Shown here: positions 1-5,311 of the stretch, in pieces
Layout: every line of letters starts with the position of its first letter
Position numbering within the stretch: position 1 is the stretch's first letter
Assembly (NCBI GenBank): GCA_003456855.1
Contig: DMOO01000083.1
Location: forward strand, 1 to 5,311
Reading direction: 5' to 3'
DNA from: Sphaerochaeta sp.
GTDB taxonomy: Bacteria > Spirochaetota > Spirochaetia > Sphaerochaetales > Sphaerochaetaceae
Length of the DNA stretch: 5,311 nucleotides
Position numbers and translations under genes: made by a program
Notes under the pieces: generated by a model
The model's database searches: none
Told to the model about the DNA's origin: nothing
What the model saw: only the letters and a program-made list of their open reading frames with translations

Positions 1-79
1 TCATGAATGTTGTGAGACCGGCCATGAGTTCAGTCTTTACGTCTGTACCCCTTTCCTTTAGCTTGAAGAATTTTTCCAT
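1..79 (-). CDS. AzgA/PbuG-like (NCS2-type) purine permease, N-terminal fragment
   Basis: Only the first 26 codons are inside the window; the gene continues past the left edge. The translation begins MEKFFKLKERGTDVKTEL and continues MAGLTTFM. This closely follows the typical N-terminus of guanine/hypoxanthine/adenine permeases of the AzgA/PbuG group (MEKFFKLKE..T.VKTE..AG.TTFM), which are multi-helix inner-membrane purine:proton symporters. The start is supported by a good Shine-Dalgarno, AAGGAG at 92-87 on the minus strand, 7 bases before the ATG. It lies downstream of the HAD phosphatase on the same strand, but the 154-base gap and a candidate promoter suggest separate transcription. Substrate specificity cannot be told from this fragment. 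The family call rests on recognition of a short but characteristic motif. Confidence 0.8.
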   Translation of the reverse strand, partial: MEKFFKLKERGTDVKTELMAGLTTFM

Positions 80-126
80 TTTTCAACTCCTTTTCAAATG
101 GGTAAGTGTGTATTTTACACAAAAAC

Positions 127-155
127 ATTCTAACCCCTCGATTTTGAGAAGTAAA
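127..155 (-). promoter_or_regulatory. Candidate sigma-70 type promoter of the purine permease
   Basis: On the minus strand TTTACT (155-150, 4 of 6 matches to TTGACA) is separated by exactly 17 bases from TAGAAT (132-127, 5 of 6 matches to TATAAT). The -10 lies about 48 bases before the permease ATG, leaving room for a short leader with its Shine-Dalgarno. The leader is too short for a typical purine riboswitch. The assignment is by consensus only. Confidence 0.45.
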
Positions 156-164
156 GAAAAAAGT

Positions 165-190
165 GCAACAAACTGCAACATTACGCAACA
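165..190. repeat. Three GCAACA direct repeats at 10-base period
   Basis: GCAACA occurs at 165-170, 175-180 and 185-190, so the copies start exactly 10 bases apart. On the minus strand, the direction of the downstream permease, they read TGTTGC. They end 9 bases upstream of the candidate -35 of the permease promoter. Spacing close to one helical turn puts all copies on the same DNA face, as expected for cooperative binding by a regulator just upstream of a promoter. No known regulator site is recognised; the role is inferred. Confidence 0.5.
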
Positions 191-233
191 AAAGGGATGT
201 TTAATTAGGTTTACATCAAAAATCCAATATTTC

Positions 234-1094
234 TTACAGAGAGAAAAGAACTTTTATGGCTTCCGCCACTCCATCTTCGGTCACTGGACCGGTCACATAG
301 TCCACCTGGCTTTTTACGCAGGTCTCCGCATTACCCATTCCTACGGAATAGCCGGCAAGCTTCAGCATCTCGAGATCGTTGGCGCTGTCTCCGAAGGCTA
401 CGATGTTCTCAGGGGTGCAGTTGAGCTTCTTGCAGAGCTCCAGCAGACCGTGTGCCTTTGACACATTCTGGAAGGTCGTCTCCATGCCAAGGTCCTCCAC
501 GACCACCGGATTCAGCCTACCATGGGCCTTAAGCATCTCGGCTGTCCTGTCGGCATCCTCCCTGGTCTTGAAGAACGATTGTATCTTATAGATATTAATA
601 CCTTGTTTCTTTACGAGCCTGTGCATCCTGAAGGAGACCTTGCCGGTTCCCTTCCTGACGTCCTTTGTCGATTTCCTGTGTGACTTGGAGGCGTAATTGG
701 TCTTTGTGATTATCCTATACAGGAAGCCCAAGGATGCTAGCACAAAGCCATTGTAGTAGAGGCAGCTGTAGCCCTTTCCCTTGTGGATTATGTGGAGGGC
801 CTCCCTTGCAGTTTTCGGGTCAATCGGATGTTCAGAGATTATGTTTCCTTCGCTGTCGGTGACGCTTCCGCCGTTTGTTGTGATCCTGTACTCGAAGCAA
901 CCCAGGACCCTAAGTGGTATCTGGCAGATGTCACGGCCTGTGGACACCACAACTGCGATGCCTCTTGCCGTAAGTGCAGCAAGGGCATTCTGGACCTCTG
1001 CGGACATGACACCCTCGTTGAGGGTGGTTCCGTCAAGGTCAAAGGCGGCGATTCTTATGTTATCTGGATTGAATTGCTTTGCCACGACGATCAC
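234..1094 (-). CDS. Cof-type HAD superfamily phosphatase
   Basis: This 286-residue protein has all four HAD motifs in order: FDLDGT at 18-23 (nucleophile D19, acid/base D21), STGR at 51-54, SKAHGL with K213, and GDSANDLEML from 235 with the Mg-binding aspartates D236 and D240. The large insertion between motifs II and III is the C2 cap of the Cof/YidA-like group, and the length is normal for it. These are cytosolic enzymes that dephosphorylate small phosphorylated metabolites such as sugar phosphates or flavin precursors; the substrate is not predictable here. The GTG at 1094 overlaps the TGA of the upstream EAL gene. A second in-frame GTG at 1085 is preceded by AAGGTGA at 5-base spacing and may be the true start, giving 283 residues. 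Either way translation is probably coupled to the EAL gene. No clear terminator follows the stop at 234. Confidence 0.93.
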   Translation of the reverse strand: MIVVAKQFNPDNIRIAAFDLDGTTLNEGVMSAEVQNALAALTARGIAVVVSTGRDICQIPLRVLGCFEYRITTNGGSVTDSEGNIISEHPIDPKTAREALHIIHKGKGYSCLYYNGFVLASLGFLYRIITKTNYASKSHRKSTKDVRKGTGKVSFRMHRLVKKQGINIYKIQSFFKTREDADRTAEMLKAHGRLNPVVVEDLGMETTFQNVSKAHGLLELCKKLNCTPENIVAFGDSANDLEMLKLAGYSVGMGNAETCVKSQVDYVTGPVTEDGVAEAIKVLFSL

Positions 1095-3019
1095 CTTGCC
1101 TTGTCTTTGCCGCTGCTTATGAAGGAGAGGTAGTCAACGTCAACGAGAGGAGGTGAGAAAAGGAAGCCCTGAATCTGGTTCGCTCCGTAGGAGACAACCC
1201 TGTCCAGCTGGTCCTTCGTCTCGACTCCCTCTATGATCATATCCATCTTAAGTTCATTGAACATCCTGATGGTAGACTCCAGGAAGCCCTTGCTCTTTGC
1301 GCCTTCATTGAGAAGGACCTTGTCTGTCTTGATTGTCTTGAACGGCATCCTGATGACCTGGATTGCATTGGAGTAGCCGGTTCCGTAGTCATCAAGCGCA
1401 AAGGAGAAGCCTAATGCGATCATCTGTGTCATGAAGGAGCTGAGCATCTCAGGGTTCCTTGCTGCTGCTGACTCCGTTATCTCGAAGCATATCCTTGACG
1501 GTGAGATGTTGTAGCCCAGAACTATTGAGGAGATTCTCTTGACCGGATTGTTGTAGAACTCCGAAGCCGAGAGGTTTATGTGAAGCACATCGATCTCAGG
1601 GTGGTTGGAAAGGAAGCTGCAGGCTGTATCCACAACATAGTTGTCCATGAGCATCGAGAGTCCGTTCTCCTCGATGATAGGAATGAACTCAGTAGGTGAG
1701 ACCGCACCGAGGTTAGGGTCGTTGAATCTGAGGAGGACCTCTGCGATGGTTGGTGAATCCGGCTTCATGGATATGATGGGCTGATAGCAGAGGTAGAAGC
1801 CTTCATTGGTCTTCAATGAACGTCGGAGAGACTCCTCAAGGAGGTTCCTTCTCCTGTATCTTGCCAGAAGGTTTGAATCTATGACGTACTTGTTCTTCTG
1901 CCTTGTTATCATGCCTTCGCTGTCAAGGGCCTGACCCACTATTGCTATGAGCTCGGCGCTTGAGAGCTGAATGGATGTGTTTGTGGAGAAGTAGAGGACC
2001 CTTGCAAGGAGATCGACATCGAAACCTCCTGCGTTCCAGCTCTCGTTGAACCTGTCAACTATCATTGTGGACATCTGCTCGAGCTCTGTCTGATTCTTTG
2101 CGAAAATCCAGAAACGACTCCTCGATTCCTTGAAATACCAGACGGTTCTCTTGTTTAGTGATGAAAAGAAGCTACCAATTCTCTTTTGCAATGCATTGGC
2201 TGCACCTGGTTCTATACCTCTGTCAGTTGCACTCAATCCATCAATCTCTACAACTGTTGCATAGACGTGGCCTATGATCTTTGACCTTTCCAGGTATAGG
2301 TTCAGGGCATCGATGTTGAAGGCCCCGGACGAATCATCGATCATGTGCTCAGGGTTCTGTAGAGTCAGGTCCCAGAGCATGATGGCAAGGGTGATCCCGG
2401 TTCCTGTCAGGAGGATGCTGGGGTGCATGATCTGGAGAACCATGGCCACCGTGACAAGTAAGGAGAAGAAGAAAATCGTGATGATCTGCTTCTTCGACAT
2501 CTTTGACCTGTAGACAAAGCCCAGACATAGAAGCACAAACAGATAGAATGCGACGATTATGTAAAGGACTTTTATCATTGGACCCTGAATGAACCTGGTG
2601 ACTCCGTCAACCTTCCTTATCGAGAACATCAGGCCGGTAAGAGGAGTTGTTATCTGAAGTACAAGAACCAGGATTCCTGGAATCAGTGTCAGGCTTAGTT
2701 TTGGGTTTCTCCTATATGACAACCCGAGAGCATAGATGACATAAGTGGTCGCCAATGCAGGAAGGATCGTCTGGAAAATGTAGAACAGTCCGTTCACTAT
2801 ATAGTTTACCCAAATGGGAACAGTCTCGATGTAGGCAAGGGTTATGCTTCCAATGACATCCAGGGAAAGGTCTGCCAAGGAGCACAGCAATATCCACTGG
2901 AAAAGATAGCTCGTTGTAGTTGGGAACCTCTTTGACGAGAAGAACTGTATGGTCAGACAACAGAGGAATATTAAGGAGCAGAGCTCGTATTGGTACTGAT
3001 AAGTGAAGTCTACAATCAT
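1091..3019 (-). CDS. Membrane-bound EAL-domain c-di-GMP phosphodiesterase with degenerate GGDEF-like region
   Basis: The 642-residue protein has about seven hydrophobic helices in residues 11-220, roughly 11-28, 38-62, 70-100, 108-133, 149-170, 178-198 and 203-220. Residues 227-370 resemble a degenerate GGDEF domain (DDSSGAFNIDALNLYLER at 228-245; the GGDEF site is replaced by KESRS near 297-301), so cyclase activity is not expected. Residues 400-635 form an EAL domain that would hydrolyse c-di-GMP to pGpG. Its signature reads EVL (E427), and the other key residues are present: N482 in INLS, E513 in FEITES, D543-D544 in DDYGTGYS, K564 in IKTDK, E597 in EGVE and Q617 in IQGF. It is therefore probably active, responding to a membrane or extracellular signal through the N-terminal helices. 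The ATG at 3019 lies 36 bases after an in-frame TAA, and no earlier in-frame start is evident, although its Shine-Dalgarno is weak. It is the first gene of a minus-strand pair with the HAD phosphatase. Confidence 0.92.
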   Translation of the reverse strand: MIVDFTYQYQYELCSLIFLCCLTIQFFSSKRFPTTTSYLFQWILLCSLADLSLDVIGSITLAYIETVPIWVNYIVNGLFYIFQTILPALATTYVIYALGLSYRRNPKLSLTLIPGILVLVLQITTPLTGLMFSIRKVDGVTRFIQGPMIKVLYIIVAFYLFVLLCLGFVYRSKMSKKQIITIFFFSLLVTVAMVLQIMHPSILLTGTGITLAIMLWDLTLQNPEHMIDDSSGAFNIDALNLYLERSKIIGHVYATVVEIDGLSATDRGIEPGAANALQKRIGSFFSSLNKRTVWYFKESRSRFWIFAKNQTELEQMSTMIVDRFNESWNAGGFDVDLLARVLYFSTNTSIQLSSAELIAIVGQALDSEGMITRQKNKYVIDSNLLARYRRRNLLEESLRRSLKTNEGFYLCYQPIISMKPDSPTIAEVLLRFNDPNLGAVSPTEFIPIIEENGLSMLMDNYVVDTACSFLSNHPEIDVLHINLSASEFYNNPVKRISSIVLGYNISPSRICFEITESAAARNPEMLSSFMTQMIALGFSFALDDYGTGYSNAIQVIRMPFKTIKTDKVLLNEGAKSKGFLESTIRMFNELKMDMIIEGVETKDQLDRVVSYGANQIQGFLFSPPLVDVDYLSFISSGKDKAR

Positions 3020-3030
3020 CTGCAGAGACC

Positions 3031-3084
3031 ATTGTAAAACAATTTAATGGAAAATAATATAATATTGTGTCCATTTTTCTTAAA
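3031..3084. promoter_or_regulatory. AT-rich divergent promoter region between the EAL gene and the 75-residue gene
   Basis: The 84 bases between the two divergent starts (3020-3103) are very AT-rich. On the plus strand a perfect TATAAT lies at 3058-3063, and TTGTAA at 3032-3037 is a poorly spaced (20 bases) -35 candidate. On the minus strand TTTAAG (3084-3079) and TATATT (3061-3056) are 17 bases apart. A short inverted repeat, ATTGT-AAA-ACAAT, lies at 3031-3043, and another ATTGT occurs at 3064-3068. Promoters for both genes must lie here, but the exact elements are uncertain because AT-rich DNA gives many chance matches. Confidence 0.4.
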
Positions 3085-3103
3085 ATATGTTATCAATTAA
3101 TAC

Positions 3104-3331
3104 ATGAAGAAAAGACAGATCAAAAAAATCATCGGAACTTATTATTGGGATACTGAAGAGGACATCATGCTTCCTCCATCAGTAGTCAAAGAGGAACTCA
3201 AGGCAGAGGAAGTCTACTACAGCAAGGCTTTCATCATCTCCAACCCGGAGAAGGCAAAGGAGTTCCAGAAGAGAATAGAGGAGAGAATCGAGGCTGAGAC
3301 CAAGAAGGCTCAGGAGCTTGCTCAGGACTGA
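3104..3331 (+). CDS. Small charged protein of unknown function (75 aa)
   Basis: I do not recognise this family. The 75-residue product starts with a basic stretch (MKKRQIKKIIG), has a central region with YYWDTEED and LPPSVVKEEL, and ends in a strongly charged, probably helical or coiled-coil segment from about residue 46 (NPEKAKEFQKRIEERIEAETKK begins there). It has no signal peptide, membrane segment or cysteines, so a soluble cytosolic protein is likely. Evidence that it is real: an AT-rich promoter region upstream, an intrinsic terminator 20 bases after the stop, and codon use like its neighbours. An in-frame TAA two codons before the ATG fixes the start. No Shine-Dalgarno is visible; the leader is A/T-only-like and unstructured. 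It is divergent from the EAL phosphodiesterase gene, so a shared regulator is possible but unproven. Confidence 0.7.
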   Translation: MKKRQIKKIIGTYYWDTEEDIMLPPSVVKEELKAEEVYYSKAFIISNPEKAKEFQKRIEERIEAETKKAQELAQD

Positions 3332-3350
3332 CAGCATCGAACTCGAAGTG

Positions 3351-3383
3351 AAGAGGGTCCGTTTCAATGCGGATCCTCTTTTT
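3351..3383 (+). terminator. Intrinsic (rho-independent) terminator after the 75-residue gene
   Basis: AAGAGGGTCCG (3351-3361) pairs with CGGATCCTCTT (3370-3380) to form an 11-bp stem with one G-U pair and an 8-base loop, followed by a T run at 3379-3383. It is the clearest terminator in the window. It ends only 21 bases before the ATG of the lipoprotein gene, so it may also limit read-through into that gene. Confidence 0.88.
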
Positions 3384-3404
3384 GTGTAATGGAGATTTGA
3401 AGGT

Positions 3405-4187
3405 ATGAAGGGAAAACATATTATCATAATCTTAGCGTTTATTTTGGTTTCAGGACTTCTTTTCACAAGTTGTGTCCGAATCAACAACAAGAATGTCAGC
3501 ATTGGAAAAAGCGTCTACCGGTATGACAACGGAGACAAGTATTCCATCGGAAACGGAGCAGTATCAGCCTCCAAGGTCAAGAATCTTGAGATCGATTGGG
3601 TCTCCGGTGATGTGACGGTGACCTATGGGAACGGTGATGACATATCATTCTCCGAAAGCTTCAAGGGTGATCTCTCAGAGGACCACCTTCTTCGCTGGTA
3701 TCTGGACGGTTCCACTCTGAGGATAAAGTTCCAGAAGTCAGGCATCTCCAAGGGGCTTAACGAGGGCAAGAACCTTGTGGTGGTGGTTCCAAAGGGTTTT
3801 GTATTTGATGATGTGGACCTTGACTGTGTGTCTTCCGACTTCATCTGTGAGGTTGAGGCCCTTGAGTACGATGTTGACACAGTATCCGGAGAAATCGAGA
3901 TCTCAGCATCGAGGACCAGGTCAGTTGACGTCAACAGCGTAAGCGGAGACTGCACCTTGAGGATGGGGGTCTGCCCCGATGAGGTCAAAATGAATACTGT
4001 ATCAGGCTCCATCTACCTCTTGATACCTTCAGACAGCGGTTTCACGGCTGAGATTTCTACTGTGAGCGGCAAGATAAACTGCTCAATTCCAGTGACCACA
4101 AACAATAAGAAGATGGTGGCCGGTAACGGTGCATCCAAGATAAGGTTAAGCAGTGTAAGTGGAAGCCTGAATATAAGTGGAATCTGA
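3405..4187 (+). CDS. DUF4097-type lipoprotein with seven VSG repeats
   Basis: The 260-residue protein starts with a lipoprotein signal peptide: a short basic N-terminus (MKGKH), a hydrophobic core at residues 5-20, and the loose lipobox LFTSC, with C23 as the likely lipidated residue. The mature part has the DUF4097 pattern, in which short beta-strands are punctuated by VSG turns. These are at residues 66-68, 142-144 (as VSS), 160-162, 179-181, 199-201, 220-222 and 251-253, spaced about 18-31 residues apart except the longer first gap. This predicts a right-handed beta-helix-like solenoid anchored to a membrane surface. Members of this family are often linked to envelope stress or signalling, but the function is not established. 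The start is preceded by GGAG (3391-3394, 10 bases away) and by AAGGT directly before the ATG. No terminator follows it. Confidence 0.86.
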   Translation: MKGKHIIIILAFILVSGLLFTSCVRINNKNVSIGKSVYRYDNGDKYSIGNGAVSASKVKNLEIDWVSGDVTVTYGNGDDISFSESFKGDLSEDHLLRWYLDGSTLRIKFQKSGISKGLNEGKNLVVVVPKGFVFDDVDLDCVSSDFICEVEALEYDVDTVSGEIEISASRTRSVDVNSVSGDCTLRMGVCPDEVKMNTVSGSIYLLIPSDSGFTAEISTVSGKINCSIPVTTNNKKMVAGNGASKIRLSSVSGSLNISGI

Positions 4188-4197
4188 CATTTCGGTA

Positions 4198-4233
4198 TTG
4201 CAATTTATTTTGTTTTTAGTATCGTAGTATTAT
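4198..4233 (+). promoter_or_regulatory. rbr: Probable promoter zone of the rbr-fprA operon
   Basis: The AT-rich stretch after the lipoprotein stop contains TTGCAA (4198-4203) and several -10-like hexamers, TAGTAT at 4217 and 4225 and TATTAT at 4228. None is at the ideal 17-base spacing from TTGCAA, so no single promoter can be assigned. No match to a PerR-type palindrome was seen by eye. Confidence 0.35.
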
Positions 4234-4248
4234 GCGCATGTGCGCAAA
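4217..4248. repeat. Two adjacent pairs of octamer direct repeats upstream of rbr
   Basis: Four consecutive 8-base units fill this stretch: TAGTATCG, TAGTATTA, TGCGCATG and TGCGCAAA. Each pair shares its first six bases. TGCGCA is also its own reverse complement, so the second pair (4233-4246) is both a direct and an inverted repeat with a 2-base spacer. They lie 40-72 bases before the rubrerythrin ATG, at or just after the likely promoter, where an operator would sit. Regulatory function is inferred. Confidence 0.45.
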
Positions 4249-4253
4249 GGGCA

Positions 4254-4276
4254 TTGGTAAGCCAGGAAGTTACCAA
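4254..4276 (+). promoter_or_regulatory. Leader hairpin touching the rbr Shine-Dalgarno
   Basis: TTGGTAA (4254-4260) is a perfect reverse complement of TTACCAA (4270-4276), with a 9-base loop, GCCAGGAAG. The stem ends immediately before the Shine-Dalgarno AAGGAG (4277-4282). It is not a terminator, since no T run follows. It could tune translation or mRNA stability, or at the DNA level be a palindromic operator. The loop itself contains an AGGA purine run. Confidence 0.5.
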
Positions 4277-4288
4277 AAGGAGAAAAAT

Positions 4289-4825
4289 ATGAGCAAGTAC
4301 GCAGGAACACAGACAGAGAAGAATCTGCAGGCTGCATTCGCAGGCGAGTCCCAGGCAAGAAACAAGTACACCTATTTCGCATCAGTTGCAAAGAAGGAAG
4401 GCTATGAGCAGATCGCAGCCATCTTCCTTGAGACGGCAGAGAACGAGAAGGAGCACGCAAAGCTTTGGTTCAAGGAGCTTGAGGGAATCGGCGACACAGC
4501 AGCCAACCTTGGTGCAGCTGCAGCTGGTGAGAACTACGAGTGGACAGATATGTACGAAGGCTTCGCAAAGACAGCCGAGGAAGAGGGCTTCAAGGCTCTT
4601 GCTGCAAAGTTCCGCATGGTCGCTGCCATCGAGAAGCATCATGAGGAGCGCTACAGAGCTCTGCTTGAGAACGTTGAGACTGCAAAGGTCTTCGAGAAGA
4701 GCGAGGTCAAGGTCTGGAAGTGCCGCAACTGTGGTCACCTTATCGTTGGTACAAAGGCCCCAGAGGTCTGCCCAGTCTGCGCTCATCCAAAGGCATACTT
4801 CGAAGTCAACGCAGAAAACTATTAA
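4289..4825 (+). CDS. rbr: Rubrerythrin
   Basis: This 178-residue protein combines an N-terminal ferritin-like diiron domain with a C-terminal rubredoxin-like FeS4 domain. Diiron ligand motifs are visible: E20 in FAGES, E53-K-E-H56 in TAENEKEH, the E84/E90 region of YEWTDMYE, and E115-K-H-H118. The C-terminal iron site has C145-x2-C148 (KCRNCGH) and C161-x2-C164 ([11 protein letters not shown]). It is a cytosolic hydrogen peroxide reductase that receives electrons through a rubredoxin or NADH-dependent reductase. The start at 4289 is chosen over the in-frame ATG at 4232 because AAGGAG (4277-4282) lies 6 bases before it, homologues begin here, and the extra 19 residues would be encoded by the repeat-rich leader. 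It is 14 bases upstream of fprA and almost certainly cotranscribed with it. Confidence 0.97.
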   Translation: MSKYAGTQTEKNLQAAFAGESQARNKYTYFASVAKKEGYEQIAAIFLETAENEKEHAKLWFKELEGIGDTAANLGAAAAGENYEWTDMYEGFAKTAEEEGFKALAAKFRMVAAIEKHHEERYRALLENVETAKVFEKSEVKVWKCRNCGHLIVGTKAPEVCPVCAHPKAYFEVNAENY

Positions 4826-4839
4826 TTTGAGGTGAATGA

Positions 4840-5311
4840 ATGTACTGTACAAGGGTAGTTACCGATGACATCCATTTCATAGGCTCAAGTGACAGACGTC
4901 TGGCACTGTTCGAGAACGTCTTCCCGATTCCAAGAGGTGTTTCCTACAACTCCTACATGGTTCTTGATGAGAAGACCGTTGTCCTGGACACTGTTGACAA
5001 GTCTGTATCCCAGGTGTTCTTCGAGAACATCGAGCACCTGCTTGCCGGAAGGCCTCTTGACTATGTGATTGTAAACCATGTCGAACCTGACCATGCCGCA
5101 ACGTTGCAGGAGCTGAAGCTCAGACATCCTGAGGCAACTGTTGTCGCAACTCAGAAGGCCCTGGACATGCTTGCCCAGTTCTTCGATGCTGAGACAGTCA
5201 AAAATTGCCGTGCGGTCAAGGAGGGTGACACCCTTGAGACAGGAAAGCACACATTCGCTTTCGTTACAGCCCCGATGGTCCATTGGCCTGAGGTCATGGT
5301 CACCTATGACA
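4840..5311 (+). CDS. fprA: FprA-type flavodiiron protein (A-type flavoprotein), N-terminal part
   Basis: The first 157 codons are present; the gene runs off the right edge, so the flavodoxin domain is not seen. The visible part is the metallo-beta-lactamase-like diiron domain, beginning MYCTRVVTDDIHFIG and containing FENVFPIPRGVSYNSY, the metal motif H80-V-E82-P-D84-H85 (NHVEPDHAA), and H148 in APMVHWPE. These are characteristic of flavodiiron proteins that reduce oxygen to water or nitric oxide to nitrous oxide in the cytosol of anaerobes. GAGG (4829-4832) lies 7 bases before the chosen ATG. A neighbouring ATG at 4836 is in another frame and gives no family match. Placement right behind rubrerythrin indicates a joint oxygen and peroxide defence operon. 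Confidence 0.96.
   Translation, partial: MYCTRVVTDDIHFIGSSDRRLALFENVFPIPRGVSYNSYMVLDEKTVVLDTVDKSVSQVFFENIEHLLAGRPLDYVIVNHVEPDHAATLQELKLRHPEATVVATQKALDMLAQFFDAETVKNCRAVKEGDTLETGKHTFAFVTAPMVHWPEVMVTYD

Noticed and set aside
165..190. CRISPR array or origin iterons
   Set aside because: Only three 6-base copies with 4-base spacers, no unique spacers, and no replication gene nearby; a promoter-linked protein site is more likely.
80..233. Purine riboswitch or terminator in the gap before the permease
   Set aside because: The expected leader after the candidate promoter is too short for a purine aptamer, and no stem with a T run could be found for the upstream phosphatase gene.
3..461. Plus-strand open frame of 152 codons over the permease start and the phosphatase end
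   Set aside because: It crosses the intergenic gap and lies antisense to two genes with clear family motifs; its product has no recognisable domain.
2712..3074. Minus-strand open frame of 120 codons overlapping the start of the EAL gene
   Set aside because: It is a shifted-frame reading of the membrane-helix region of the EAL protein, which has the better supported frame.
4232..4288. Longer rubrerythrin with 19 extra N-terminal residues
   Set aside because: The extension is encoded by the octamer repeats and hairpin and lacks a ribosome site, whereas the ATG at 4289 has AAGGAG at 6 bases and matches homologue starts.
4386..4835. Long plus-strand frame inside rubrerythrin, rich in R and S
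   Set aside because: It is a frame-shifted shadow of the rubrerythrin coding sequence with low-complexity composition.
4885..5283. Minus-strand open frame of 132 codons opposite fprA
   Set aside because: It is antisense to a coding region with an intact flavodiiron metal motif and has no recognisable features.

Overview
The window looks like ordinary chromosomal DNA from an anaerobic bacterium. The evidence is a rubrerythrin followed directly by an FprA-type flavodiiron protein, the usual oxygen and peroxide scavenging pair of strict anaerobes. Shine-Dalgarno sites of the AAGGAG/GAGG type precede several genes. The lipoprotein has a loose lipobox (L-F-T-S-C), which would suit a spirochaete but is not proof; a clostridial host cannot be excluded from the sequence alone.

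Left part, minus strand (1-3019): a seven-helix membrane protein with a degenerate GGDEF-like region and a complete EAL c-di-GMP phosphodiesterase domain (1091-3019) is followed, with a 4-base stop/start overlap, by a Cof-type HAD phosphatase (234-1094). After a 154-base gap comes the first 26 codons of an AzgA/PbuG-like purine permease that runs off the left edge. This permease has its own Shine-Dalgarno, a plausible -35/-10 pair, and three GCAACA repeats at exact 10-base spacing upstream of the promoter.

Middle, plus strand (3104-4187): an 84-base AT-rich divergent intergenic region separates the EAL gene from a 75-residue charged orphan protein with no visible Shine-Dalgarno. A strong intrinsic terminator follows it, and only 21 bases later begins a DUF4097 lipoprotein with seven VSG-type repeats.

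Right part, plus strand (4188-5311): a 101-base leader holds four consecutive octamers forming two direct-repeat pairs and a perfect 7-bp hairpin touching the Shine-Dalgarno. It precedes rubrerythrin (4289-4825), which is followed 14 bases later by fprA (truncated by the right edge). These two probably form one oxidative-stress operon. I did not find a clearly new multi-gene system; the most unusual signals are in the regulatory DNA and in the orphan 75-residue gene.
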